Shown: one piece after another, positions 48,601 to 60,811 of the stretch
Numbering within the stretch: the first letter of the stretch is position 1
How the letters are laid out: each line of letters begins with the position of its first letter
Assembly (NCBI GenBank): GCA_023079485.1
Contig: CM041084.1
Span: 126,518,292-126,582,291 of the forward strand
Direction: 5' to 3'
Length of the DNA stretch: 64,000 nucleotides
Origin: Archilochus colubris
Lineage: Eukaryota > Chordata > Aves > Apodiformes > Trochilidae
Notes under the pieces: model-generated
Database searches by the model: none
Told to the model about the DNA's origin: nothing
The model's input: only the letters and a program-made list of their open reading frames with translations
Translations under genes and position numbers: made by a program

Positions 48601-51600
48601 TATGTATTCTTAAATACTCAGACATTAAAGACAAGAGCAGAAATGTCCAGCAATCTTGCTGAGTGCTGGTTTCTTCAGTTACTGCATATTGCTTTACAAT
48701 CAGTCGAAGGAGAAGCTAATTTTGGAAAGGAAGGAAATATGAGAAAGATTGCTTCTCATGTAGTGGGAGATGTACCAAGACACAAACACCCATCACAAGT
48801 TTCAAGCCTGCTTCTGGAAAATTTGGCAGTGGCTTGTGTAAGGTTGGCCTGGAGTAGGTTGAAGAATCACTGCTGGTTTAAAATATTTTTAGTAAAACTG
48901 AAGTACTTACATGATGTTCAAGAGACATTAAGAAATTCTGCAGGTCTTTTGAGCTTTAACTTTGATATTTATTTTTTTATTAGCTCCTGTCTTTAGGGTA
49001 ACAGACTGAATTGGTAGGTCACTGAATAGGCAGCTTTTGTAAGGGCTGGGCTTGTGTTAGAGGGGTAAATTATACTGCAGCTCAGGAAAGAGTAGAAAGA
49101 TGGTTTATTGACTTGGAGGATTTTTATAAAATCAAGCCTGAAATCTTCATCCTTCCAATCCTAGCTTAGTTGTGTTTAGATTGCTCTTTAAAAAATAATC
49201 ATTAAGATACCCATTTCAGGCAGTGACTTCGGACAGAGAAAAATGAGGATACCTAGTATATGGATCACCAGTACCTATGTGACACATAGATGTTCATGTG
49301 AACTGAAAATAACAGGCAAAAAGCTTTTACAAAAATAAAGCATAACAGTGTATTGCAAAGCTGTCTGCAACAGCACTTTCTTGAAGAAGGCCCTGATAGA
49401 CAAATACCCACTTCTGTGATTTTTTTTTATTTTTGTAATCAGAATAGTATTTTTGTCATATCATATTCATATTTGATCCAGGCTTGCATTTTGAAATCAT
49501 TCAGAGGCAAAAGCATGGGTTCATTTTATTCATGGGAATAGGAACTTGCTATGTCCCTATCCCCCAGGAAATCTCCCAGAATAATGAAGGCATTGAGTTT
49601 TAAAATAAGTGTTGAGCATCTGATCAATTAACTACGCCACTATTAGAAAGAAACAAAGAAAAGGCAAATAAAATGGAAGCTTATTTGCATCTGATTTACA
49701 TTATCCTTCTGAGCATTGATTCCATTTTTATTCCATTCCTCCTAATACTATTCAGATTGCAGACTGTAACCTTGCAGCACATTTACAGCTGAGTTTCATT
49801 GTTCATTTAATCATCTCAGGTGTTACTGAAATAGGGAACACTGCTGCTTGAAAGATTTCCCCTGCGGTTTATGGGAGCTGCTTGTATTCTGAGGCTGGAG
49901 GAGGGGGCCTGCAGATACATTCTGGCAGTGCAGCTCTGAATTTTGATGATCATCTGTCAAAAAATGAAATGGGTCGTCTTGTCTCAAGACCATCATTGCT
50001 GTCTCCTCCTTTTAGTCAGCAATTTGTCTTTAAGCTTGCTACTGAGGTTATGTCTTTTTCTTCTCCCTCCCTAAGCTCTTGTATCAGCTTAAATATTTGC
50101 TGTAACATACACTCACCTCTCCCTCACTCCTCTTAGAGGCAGGAACAAACACAGAGTGTCAACACTGTGCAGATATCTTTTAACCAGCAGATTACTTTGG
50201 CAAGTTATGGTGAGCTATGAACTCTGTGTGGTAAGCTCTCAAAACAAGAGGATTCTTTGATAAACATAAATAACTGGAATTTACCACACAGGTATCTTCA
50301 TCAGGGAATATTTTTCTTTCCATTTCCTAGATTATTGCTCACTCTGCTTCAGAGATCCAAAAAGTTACCAGTCTTGGGCAACAGGCAGTGGTATTCCTGA
50401 TTTGAAATTCTGCCTTAACTAATATTTTATTATGTTTGCTTAGAATATACTGTGTTTGCAAGCAGCCCCACCTGTAAAATTATTTACCATTGAATATTTG
50501 CTGAAAACAAACACAAAAAGATTTCTCACATCCTAAGTTATTAAAAAAACCCTAAACAAGTAACAGTGAAAAATGTTTTGAAATCTTTATGTGTCTGTGG
50601 TCTCTTTCTATTGACATAGACTTGCAGGAATCTCCTGGCTCAGATCTCCAGTCTGAAGCTTCCATTTGAATTCTTCAAATCAAGTTTTTCCCCCATTTTT
50701 GACAGACAGAATTGTGCTTGGATGTTTTCATGATGGCATCATAATAACCAAATGAATGAATGAATAAAAATGTAAAAATGTACCCTCAGGCAACAAATTT
50801 GCTGATTTTAATGCTGGAAGTGAAGGTTAAGTGTTATGTGACAGAAACTGCACTCGCTGTTGCAAAAGAAGCTGCTCATTTTGATCAACAGCAAAACATT
50901 TGCCTTCGAATCTTGAGACTCAAGTCCCAGTAGGAGCTGCAACCTTTCCCCTATAATTAATTTTTGTGTGCTGCAGTCCATTAGAGAAGAGAGTGACAGC
51001 CTCTGGACACAGATTACTGTCTTATGTATGGCCCGAAGGAACATTATGGTCTTAATTAAAGGTGGCTCAGCATGTCAGCAATTGCAATGGTTTGAGCATT
51101 TTTAATACCATGTCAGTGTCTAACCACCTTAAAGGAATTCTGGTAGCAAGCAAACTAAGTAATTTAAAGGCAGCTCATGTTCTCTGTAAGTTTTGTAGGA
51201 CTGCTATTGGGAATACTTGATAATTTATGAAGGCTTACACCACCAAATTAATTACATTTTCCTGATGCCACATGTCTTTTTCATACAAGCTAGCTCTGAA
51301 TTATAAGTAACAATATTGTCCTTGTTCATTCCTTCAGTACAGGAGACAGCTTACTAATAACACCGGTAGTATTCAGTTGCTGTATTTTAGAAGTGTCATT
51401 TATTAAAGCATCACTAGAGTTAAGGTGGTGTGTGCCTCTCTGATATTAGCCCTGATTTCTGCTATACGTAGTACTGAGTCTTGGGTTTGAGCCTTCAGCA
51501 TGGCTTTGGTTTGGGAATATTTTTTATACAGTTTGAAAAAATGTAAGTTCACAGGAAGTGGCCAGTGCAGGCTTGCTGTGACATGCAGGAGGTAAAAAGC

Positions 51601-53353
51601 CACATACTCTACTGCTTTGTGTGTGAAAGAGGTTGTAATAGAAGGCTCTGTTCTGACAGACAAAAACTCCTAGGGGTCCTTACCGTAGATAACTCATTGT
51701 TTTCTGTTGTCAGTGGGCTCCCTCTGAGGCACTGCAAGCTTGAGTCATGTTTGGGTTCTGCACAGCAACTACTGCTAGGAAAGTCTGACAAAGTCTCCTA
51801 ATGGGGTTGGCTGAGAAAGAATGAACATTTTGTCATTGTGATGTTTTTTGGTTGCTTTTTGTTGTTTTTTTTTAAATTAAAATAAAACCAATTTGAATAG
51901 AGGCTCTATAAATACAGCTAACCCCTGAGCTTCCAGTTAATCTGGAGAGAAGTGGAAAATCTATTTACTTGACTAACATTTTAAAATATTGAAATTTTGT
52001 TTTGTGCCCCTTCCACTTTTCTTATTGGTATGAAGATGACAGAAGAGAATCCAGATCTGCTTTTAAAACCCTTTTCAAAAGAGTGATCTGTCTTTCAAAA
52101 CACATACGATAAACTGTTACTTAAATTTAAAATAGAATTTGAGATAAAATTCCAGGAGGAGAATTTTTTGCAAGAAATCTTACTTTTCCACAGTTCCTTT
52201 GAATTCTGAAATTTGGTCCATGAAAGAAACCTTGCTGTTATTAAGTTTCAGCAGACTCAGGGGAATTCAATGGACTGGTAGCACTTAAGCACAGTCTTGA
52301 AAGATAAAGAAAAAGCTGCTTCCATCCAGCAAAGGGCAGACCTAAGAAAAGAAACAAATCACTCTGTCTATTCTCATCCCCTTAAATAATAATGATTTTC
52401 AAAGCTAGTTGAATTGTCTAAATAACACCATTCAAGGTAATTTGTTTTCTTTTCCAAACAAATGAATATGCCACCATCCCAGTGAGAGCAGAAAATGAAA
52501 TAAGGAAGATTACATGAAGAACTCTTAAAGTAACATTAAGGTGTAGATCTTGGCAAACCATTGGCACTCAGAAAGTATTTTGCTGTTAGACATTTTCAGA
52601 GTGGGGTCTGAAGGAGTAGATGCCAAAGTTAATGAGCCTGGACATTTAATAATTTCAGCTGTCTGTGTTGGGTGGCCCAGTTGGTGCACAGATTTGTAGA
52701 AACCACTCTGTTTAAGAATTTGAATCCACAATAGCAGTGCTGATCATTTGTGGAAAAGGTGCATATGAGGAAGAACAAAAAAAATTGACAAAACAAAACT
52801 CATACACTGGAAGAAAAAGCAGTGAACAGACAGGATGAATTCAGCTTCTTGATGCTGGTAAACTCACATTCACTCAAAGACCAAGTTATAGGATATTGAT
52901 GGTTGACAGTGAAAAAGACTGCATCATGCTTGAACATAACTGAACCCGTAGTAAGGATAGATAGTAAGAGAGGGGTATGGAGGCATTTTCTGGCAAGTCA
53001 GTGGCTGCAATACCCAGGAGAAGTCAAATGCTACATGATTCTGGAGAAAAAAGGAGAGATGGACATACATAGGAAAGCTGAGTTATAGGCAGTCTTGCAC
53101 CGTGGCCATCTCTGGACTCTGTTGCCATCTGGACAGGGAAAAAAACTCTCCTTACTATCAGCTGCCATTTTAACCTGAAGTGTTTGACCCACAACAAGAA
53201 GTGTTATGACAAGGTCTAAGACCCTTCTGATCTTCTGCTAGATTCTTGTTTAATCCACAGAGTGACAGATGTAAAAGAGAGGTCTTAGTAATAAAAACAG
53301 TTAAAAGATAGTCTCAGGCAAAGACATCCAGATCTCTGTGAGGGCTGCTGAAC

Positions 53354-53488
53354 TAGGGGAATGAAGTTGGGAGAGAGAAGTAAGTGAGAGAAGGGGTTAG
53401 GTTAGGAGTGAGGGTGTGAAAATTAGGGAAGGTTGAAAGGATAGAGAAGTTAGGATTGAATCTAGGAGGTGAAAAAGAGTAGATGTTG
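53354..53488. repeat. G/A-rich tract nearly free of C
   Basis: Within 135 bp the plus strand has a single C, at 53462, and is rich in GA and GTTAGG-like words such as GGGGTTAGGTTAGGAG. It looks like a degenerate purine-rich simple repeat. The 121-codon minus-strand frame across it is rich in F, P, S and H purely because of this composition. Confidence 0.75.
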
Positions 53489-55178
53489 CAGTGGATTCTG
53501 TGTTTGCTTTGCTGTGAAAAGCAATAGTGGTGGGAGAGAAAAGGGAAGAAAAGTCCCCTGGAGCTAATGGGAACATGAAAAAGGTGTGATGAATGAGGGA
53601 ATGGAGTTATAGGATGCAGAGGACAAAAATGAGCAGGACAAGACTCTGCAAAATAGGAACAGAGTGAAAAGAGCCTATTCAACACAATTATTGGGAAGTA
53701 AAACAGAGGAAAGCCCAAAAGGTGCCATCAAAAGCAGCATATATAAATGTACTCTACTTGGAACGTGCTGGAGGATTTGTATCATCTTCCTAGAGGGAAA
53801 TAAAAAGATCATTGGGCAGTGACACTAAAGGACCAGTGAAGGAGAAACCATCTTGGAGCTAGCAGCTCTCCAGAATGTAGACTTTACACTTCTCCCAGTG
53901 AGGTCTCTATTCCATTGTTTACCTTGCTTCTGTATTATGATACCATGCTCCACTTTTCATCTGTATCAGTGATCCATGTCTTAAAGGTAAGGCTCCAAAT
54001 AGTAGTGATTCTACAGAGAAGACCATGCTGAACCAATGGTGACTTACACTTTCTGCTGCATTTAGTCTCCAGCTCTGGATAATATTTGGTCATCTCCACA
54101 TTATGTTGAGAGCAACGGATGCTGAAGGCCTTCCAGGTAGTGACATCTGGTTGTTCTACTTTACACTACACAAAATGCCTCAAGGAACTAAGCCTCAAGT
54201 AGCTCAGCATCTGTTTCAGGTTGTTTCAAGAGATGGTATACTCCTTGTCAGCTTGCCCATGAAGAATTCTTACATGAGGTTTGACAGCAGCACCGTTTTT
54301 CTACTTTTTCTGTTGCATGTACTTAGAAGGTTATTGTTTTCAAAGATTTGTTTGTTCTTTGAAATTTAAATCTATCTGAAACTGACTGGTAAGAACTGTT
54401 AATTGAACACCAATAATACTGCAAATACTTGCAAGGGCAAAAGCATATTCAACAACCCTTCACATAGAAAAGACTGTTTGTCTAGGATGGTACTGAGTGA
54501 GTTTTGTCCCCATTGACACTTTAAATTTAAGAAAATCCAGGTCTTTTTTTGCCTATTCAGGGGTCTGCCATCCATTCTCACCCTCTGTCTTCTGATAGCA
54601 ACAGTGTCCTTTAATTTCTCTCTGTCAGTAATAGCATAATTCTCTGTAACTTTTGCACAGCAGTCAATAAACCAAATAAAAATCCTTTTTAGAAGACAAC
54701 ATCTGGTTTCTGACCAAAAATTAAATTCTCCATCTTTTTTTCTGTTTTGAGACAATGACTCCTGAGTATATACAACTTTAATCCAGATTGGTTTATTTTG
54801 AACTAAACCTGAAATTTAACCAATCGGAAAGAACACCAGTCAAATAGGTTTGTAGGTTTTTACTCATACAAATCTAAATTTCCCAGACCAGGGCATATTA
54901 ATTGGGAACCACAAGGTGATGCTACTACAATTGGACTCTTTTTATTTTAGCTTTGTTTAATAAGCAAGAAAATACTCTTGTCTTTTCTCCAAAAGAGGCA
55001 ACAAGAAATGACTCAGCATGAATCAGTTACTCTGTTGTTCCCCAACACATTTACGGCAATGTGGAATTTATTTTCAAAATGTCAGGATGACAGACAGAGC
55101 TACATCCTCTTGTCTCTCCTTCAGCACCTCCAATGGTTGGATAACTCTAGCTTGCAGGAGTTTCTTTATAAAATATTC

Positions 55179-55200
55179 TTTGTGCAATATATTGCACAAA
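55179..55200. repeat. Perfect 22-bp palindrome
   Basis: The arm TTTGTGCAATA is followed immediately by its exact reverse complement. Each arm contains TTGTGCAAT, close to the C/EBP family binding consensus, giving two such sites back to back. A perfect palindrome of this length is unlikely by chance at any given position, though not extreme over 64 kb. Confidence 0.9.
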
Positions 55201-56311
55201 ATTGGCTGCCCTAAATGTGTTAGGGAAAAAATAATGTGAGCTCTATGGTGATGCCATATCTAAACACAGCACTGCAGCCAGATCTGTGCATATCCCAAGA
55301 GATGTTGCTATAACTTTAGTAAGTGAAACATCCTCCACTTGTCATTTGGAAGGGATGGGTGGCATGGTTAGGTATTTGCCCGCCACAGCAGGGTGTTAGT
55401 AATTTTTCCAGTGCTATACATGCTTGTTGCAACCTCCCTTAAAGCTGTGAAGTATTTGGGATACAGAGATTCTCCCTAAGAAAGTAAACTTTGTAGCGAA
55501 AGTCTCTAAGGATCATTGTAAAGGTCTTCTGTTGCATCTTGCTAGGAAGCCTAGGAGATTATTGCTCCTGCCTGCCCCTCTGCTGGGTTTATATTCCTGA
55601 ACCCACTGCCTCCTGGATGCTCTGATGGATATATGTGGGTCCACATGAGCATGAAGCTGCTTTGCTGATTTAAAAATTCCCCTTCTCCTTCATGCTAGTT
55701 TTGTTCTGTCAGGGTTGCTGTGCTATGGTGGGAGAGAGCTTCTGCCTGAGCCATGGAGTCACCAGTCCCTGCACTTGGCAAACTAAAATGCCCAGCAAAG
55801 GTATGGTAAATGTGTGGTAAAACAGACTGTTTCCCCTCACATTAAAGTTATTGACTTTGGAGCCAGAAAAGGACCTGGACATATACTGAGGGAGATTCGT
55901 GTGGCTCAATGGAACACTCCATGCCTTCGGGCTGGTTGGCTACCCAGGGACAACCCCAGTCAGCCCTCTGGGTGAGAGACCTTGGAAATGCCAACCTGCC
56001 AAAGAGCACAGAATCCAAAAAGAGCCACGTGGCACAGCTCACAAAATGACCACACAAAATGGGATATGTATGCTGACTCAAGAGCCATGGTATGAGATGT
56101 TGTGGACAGGTCAGTAAGTTGAAAAAATGTCTGTTGAATCAGCAAAATTACATCCAAACTGGCATGAGATGGTGCCATTTTCTCTGCCTAAACTCTTCAA
56201 AGATAACAAAGTTAATTTTAGCATCAGGCCCCTCCTCCTTTGATATGGTAACAGCCACCTTGAAGTAGCAAGCTAATAAGATAAAATACAAATCAGAACG
56301 GCTTCTGATAC

Positions 56312-56365
56312 AAAGTTGCCAGACAAGTAATGAAAATTAAAGTTGCCAGACAGGTAATGCAAATT
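56312..56365 (+). repeat. 27-bp direct repeat, two copies
   Basis: AAAGTTGCCAGACAAGTAAT (first copy) recurs with two mismatches, ending ATGAAAATT in the first and ATGCAAATT in the second. The second copy thereby holds ATGCAAAT, the canonical octamer bound by POU-domain factors. Duplicated enhancer blocks of this size are common in retroviral U3 regions. Confidence 0.92.
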
Positions 56366-56493
56366 GGTGCAAAGCTGCTTGCTTGAATACAAGAGCTAAG
56401 GGATTCTTGGGATGCTTGAATACTAAATGGGAGGTCTGCAGTTACAAATTGAAAAATCCCTGGCAATAATTGGTGAAAAGCAGAAATTGTGGC

Positions 56494-56500
56494 TATAAAA
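56494..56500 (+). promoter_or_regulatory. TATA box candidate
   Basis: TATAAAA in the context GTGGCTATAAAATCCAGAG lies 129 bp after the direct repeats. It would place an initiation site near 56525 if the block is an LTR or promoter. Confidence 0.4.
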
Positions 56501-56820
56501 TCCAGAGAGAAAATATGTTAGAATTCTTTCCACACCATCCCACATCTTCAACATCATCTACACCATCAACGTCATTGTGATCATGGGGACCGTGGCGGCA
56601 GGGAAGTGGTGATTTCCTGGAGGACCTTGGAGGGTGAAAACTGAAAAACTGAATCTGTTTACTTTTTTGGGGTTTTTTTTTGTTTGTTTTCTTCTTCTTT
56701 CCTCTTTTCTTAAAAGTTCTTTAAGGTGATTCATCTGTTTAAAAACTGGTTTTGCTGCACTGTTTCTTCCATTATTAACCCCTTCCTGAAACCCGTTACC
56801 AACTGGGTGCTTTTGCCTTA

Positions 56821-56826
56821 AATAAA
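56821..56826 (+). terminator. Polyadenylation signal candidate
   Basis: AATAAA in GCCTTAAATAAACCATTTT lies about 330 bp downstream of the TATA box. It would end a transcript from that promoter near 56845, consistent with the R region of an LTR. Confidence 0.4.
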
Positions 56827-59198
56827 CCATTTTAATTTGCTCAAATCTTAACAAATCCAATGCCATAAAGCACTGACAAAAGGTGACTTTGTGCTGTGGC
56901 TGAGGGCTTTGCTGATGGTGTTCAATACCACGCGTCCCCTTCTGCCATCTCTGCTGCAGGGTGATAACTGCTGGCAGATGACTATGAGCATCTAAGAGCT
57001 TTAAAATGTCCCAGAGAATTCCCCAAGGGTTTATTTTGTCAGAGTCTTTGTATTGTGCCACCTTCATTAGTTACCCTGTATTGCTTGTCCTAGTCCAAGT
57101 GAAACTACTGAATGAAAGGGATGTCTTTTGTGGTAATAACAACATTAATCTCTACTGGATTATGACTTCATTTATCTATCTATTAGCAAAAAAAATGATA
57201 GCAAAAAGGTGTATGCTGGAGCATGTTGAATAAGTCCATAATAAGAAGGCTGTTGTTGCAGGGTGCTCAATAAATAACGTGTTGTCTGCAATGAGAGAGG
57301 AGCTTAGAATAAACTGTGCTGAGAAATAGCATAGATATGTTCATATGAACCATGAAGAAATCAAGACAGACAAATAAGGAGAATCAACTCTTATCCTGGA
57401 ACTAAGATGTAACTCTTTTGAGCACACACAGACATGCACAGTAGTAGTGTATTCTTTCTGTCCACATTACATTTTTACCAAGGAGTACTACTCAAATGTT
57501 ATGATAGACAGTTCTTGAAACACTATGTGATTTATCTGGGTGCAGAATGAACACGGTATGTTTTTACATAGTCTGGTTTTGTGTGAATATGTTCCTTTTT
57601 TGGCATGCTGAAGCCTGATGTTAATACATACACACACTGGTTTCTTCACCACTGTTTACCCTGTGCCCCTTGGTTTTCTGTGCAGACTTTCACAAACATT
57701 TAGGTTTAGGTTGCCTGCTGGCTGGGCTTTTGATACTGAAGGAACTGATTTGGTTTTGCTGGGTGTGCATGGATAGTATTTTAGGAGAACTCCTTTAAGA
57801 GGAACAACCTCCTTTTAAAGTTTAACATGTCATCTGAGCCTGAAAGAGTTGATGGAATGGACATGGACATATGAAACAAGTTAATAATGTCTTTGTGAAA
57901 AAACAGGAGAGGTTTTGGCCTCCTTGTTTCCGGGGTTGCTTTTAAAGTTAAATTGGCATGACAAATATTACTGCTGGTTACCCACCACACAACATGGTGC
58001 TCCCATGGATTACATACCAGGATTTTAGGAAGGAAGAGCAAGGATTTCCTTGAGCATCTGTTTTGTGGTCAAAAAATACACTTCGTTGCCCTTAGACTAT
58101 TTATACTAAAGCTGGGTTGACCACGCATGTAGCTGATGGATTCTAAACTTCTTACAAGGTCTTGATGAAAAAAACCCCACTAGTCCATTACTCCATTTGC
58201 TGTAGCTTTATTATTTCTTATTTCTCCTTCCTGTAACATTTTTTCCATATAATTTGTAACCAGTTTATCTAGAAGGCTGCTGGAAACCTGCAGGTCAAAT
58301 AACTCAAGTGCATATAGAGTTCTACCATGTCTGTCATCAGCTATAAAGAAGTGGTTGAGAAAAAAGGTTAATGAAAATATTGGCGTAATTTTCTCTGTGA
58401 ACGACCAACAGCAGTACTTCTGAGAACTCCCTGACGTTCTTTATGAAGATTTGTCCTGTACTATTATTTCTGGTTGCTGGCCTATTGGCAGTTCTGAAGA
58501 GACTTGCTGACTTCCACATCATACAGAGAATGGACCCCTTGGGTTCAGGATGAGCAGTTGGGTTTGCCTTCTTGAAAGGATGGATTAAGAGGGAAGAAAG
58601 AAAGATCTGATCTTGCTGGTTAGTCTGTGAGGTGGTCCCAGTGGCAAGAGCATAGAGGTGGCATGGTCTCACATTTCTCTTGGAGCCATAGGAGCCCAGT
58701 CTCTGTTGAGTGCAGAGCCTTACTGCCTTGACTCAGTATCCTCTTCTCTGTGGCACCATCCTTCAGCAGATCCTAATTTCTGTTTCTTTAGTGTGTTCTC
58801 TTCACAAAATAATAACCTGTGGGCAGGTATAATTAACCATACAAGTGAGAGTGCCAGCATCCTTTGGATAGAAGCTACGAACATGCCTTTTGATACCTGG
58901 GCATTCCTGGGGCAGGTGGCTCAGTTGGTCTGTGCCTGGCAGCCCAGCGCAAGGTGGATGTTGGGTCAGTGACCAAGTGCCTATGCTTGGTGACCTTGCC
59001 AGTCTGCCCCACAGCCAGGTATCAAGCACACACTGGAAGGAGAGTGTGAAAAGAGTAATTCTCCCTGAAAGTAAAATGGTGTTTGTGTGCTGGAGAAAAC
59101 TCCCCCCCAGCCTTCAGCACTGATCAAGAGCACTGTAATTTCAGAATTACTCCTTGTACATTGATCTGTGGTGGGCTTAACACCACACAAACTCTCCC

Positions 59199-59219
59199 TT
59201 TTTTTTTTTTTTTTTTTTT
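59199..59219. repeat. Poly(T) run, 21 bp
   Basis: Twenty-one consecutive T residues. On the minus strand this would be a poly(A) tail, but the adjacent sequence 5' on that strand (59220-59400) has no recognisable cDNA homology. Confidence 0.88.
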
Positions 59220-59649
59220 GGAGTGGCTCTCACCTTTACTTCTCCTCCGTGCTTAGACAGAGAAGGATTTCTTTCTCTTACCAGCTAGAGAAGGTAAGGT
59301 CAGAAGGAGAAAGAGCTTGGGTGGCCAAGTCACAGGTGGTGAAAGAGCTAGGAAGGATCTCCAGATGGCTGACGTAAGGGTTCATAAAATGATGAGGACC
59401 CAAACCTTATTCCTGTAAACCTAAATGTTTGTATGTGTTACCATTTCCATCATGTAAAAAAATATATAAATGTTCTCACATGTTGAACTACAGATTAACT
59501 TTGATGCTTATGATGATAATTAAAACCACAAACACAACATATTGTGAAAAATACCGCATGCATGTTTAATTATGATTCAAATTTCTAGGCATGCAGTCAG
59601 GGAAAGGAATTAATGGTGCCTCTCAGACATTGTTCTTTGTATTCAGCAA

Positions 59650-59725
59650 ACCTTAGGTGATGCTGAGCATTTTGTAGGACTGAGCCTCTTTATTTGTAAA
59701 ATTTGGAGATGATATTTCATTTTTT
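59650..59725 (+). mobile_element. Possible MIR tail
   Basis: ACTGAGCCTCTTTATTTGTA then AAATTTGGAGATGATATTTCAT resembles the MIR segment GTGCCTCAGTTTCCTCATCTGTAAAATGGGGATAATAAT. Divergence is high. Confidence 0.38.
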
Positions 59726-60532
59726 TCTGGAGTTACTGTTTAGATCTTGAATTTTAAAAATACTTTTTAAAATAAAAAAAACTGGCATGTAGGGGTTGGA
59801 TATGATTGGTATATAGCATTTCAGAACTAATATCTAGAAAAAAAATTAATATTTTCAAACCATTATAAAAAGCATAAATGTGCAGAGGTGGGGGGGAAAA
59901 AGAGTCTCACCAAAGCATGTTTACTTTCAGGCTTGTAATTTTTACTTAATGCTTGCAGCATCAATATAAAGGCTTCTGAATGCTGCTTTAAGTATCTGCT
60001 TTTGGGGATGTTTTGGGGGTGTTTCTTGTTCCCCAAGCTTTTCTGTGGAGCACAGGGTCTGCAGCTCAGACTCTGAGCTAAGAGAGGCACTTGGGATAGT
60101 GCTGTTCCACAAAGAAATAACAATTAGGCTGAAATGTAATAACCATATCAGCAGCTCAAAAAAAATATAAATGGACCATGAATAATTCTTTTTCTTATTA
60201 TAGGTATATTTCTTAATTTTGTAATCAGTCTCATCAATTTTTTTTTAAGTTTGAGATGGATTTTTGGATGTTGGTGGTATGCGAGACTAGTAGTGAGGTA
60301 AGCAGCAGTATCATCTCTGAAGTGATCCAGAGACCAGGACACAGAGTTCAGGACTCTTAACAGCAGAATGGAGACAGGAGAGTAGTTGCCTGATGTAGGT
60401 AAAAATATAACCTGCTTTGTACAAATTGCATCCCAGAATGGGAAAGTCTGGTCTTTTGACTTGTCCATACTTGTTGAAATGCCTGCATTCTAATGTGAAC
60501 CTGCACTGAACTGAATATTCCCCTACAATTTT

Positions 60533-60811
60533 GTGTCTACATGTTGCAGGCTTGGGGAAGAGTGGCTAGAAAGTTGCCTGGCAGAAAAGGAACTAGAGGT
60601 GTTAGTCAGCACCTGGCTGAATATGAGTCAGCAGTGTGCCCAGGTGGCCAAGAAGACCCATAGCATCCTGGCCTGCATCATGGATAGTGTGGGCAGCAGG
60701 AGAAGGGAAGTGATGGTGCCCCTGTACTTGGCACTGGTGAGGCTGCACCTCAAGTACTGTGTTCAGTTCTGGGCCCCTGGCTACAGGAAAGACATTGAGG
60801 TGTTGGAATGA
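60533..60811 (+). pseudogene. CR1 ORF2 remnant with premature stop
   Basis: A 92-codon frame encodes CR1 ORF2 blocks: [58 protein letters not shown] and [16 protein letters not shown]. The frame stops at TTGGAATGAGTTCAG, where the family codes for ER or QV; a point change has produced the stop. It lacks the endonuclease and polymerase core and has no genuine start. Confidence 0.87.

Larger units (their letters stand above)
42646..56129. other. Long, mostly unique non-coding interval
   Basis: About 13.5 kb has no gene I can support. Within it are MIR-like pieces near 43.5 and 44.9 kb, small inverted and tandem repeats, motif-dense AT-rich segments near 43.7, 49.7 and 51.1 kb, and a C-depleted tract at 53354. 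The longest frames (about 120 codons) lack motifs and several follow biased composition. Confidence 0.5.
56130..56870 (+). mobile_element. Candidate solo LTR of an endogenous retrovirus
   Basis: The block has the elements of an LTR in order: a U3-like part with a 27-bp direct repeat (56312-56365), a TATA box CTATAAAA at 56493-56500, and AATAAA at 56821-56826 followed by a T-rich stretch. No gag, pol or env homology is visible on either side, so it would be a solo LTR. The ends are not defined: I could not find a convincing TG...CA pair with matching target-site duplication. The start and end given are approximate. A single-copy promoter-like region is the main alternative. Confidence 0.35.
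56871..60544. other. Unique non-coding DNA
   Basis: About 3.7 kb has no recognised gene. It includes a T21 run at 59199 and a MIR-like piece near 59650. Frames of up to 111 codons (58337-58672 minus) carry no identifiable domain. Confidence 0.5.

Noticed and set aside
53353..53718. 121-codon frame rich in F, P, S and H
   Set aside because: Explained by the C-depleted purine tract on the opposite strand; no domain.
58909..58980. tRNA-like A box (TGGCTCAGTTGG) followed 46 nt later by a weak B-box-like GGGTCAGTGACC
   Set aside because: No anticodon stem or acceptor pairing can be drawn, and the B box lacks the invariant bases. Not a tRNA gene; a SINE origin is not demonstrable.
59199..59400. 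Possible processed pseudogene on the minus strand ending in the T21 run
   Set aside because: No cDNA-like coding homology is visible in the adjacent sequence and no target-site duplication was found.
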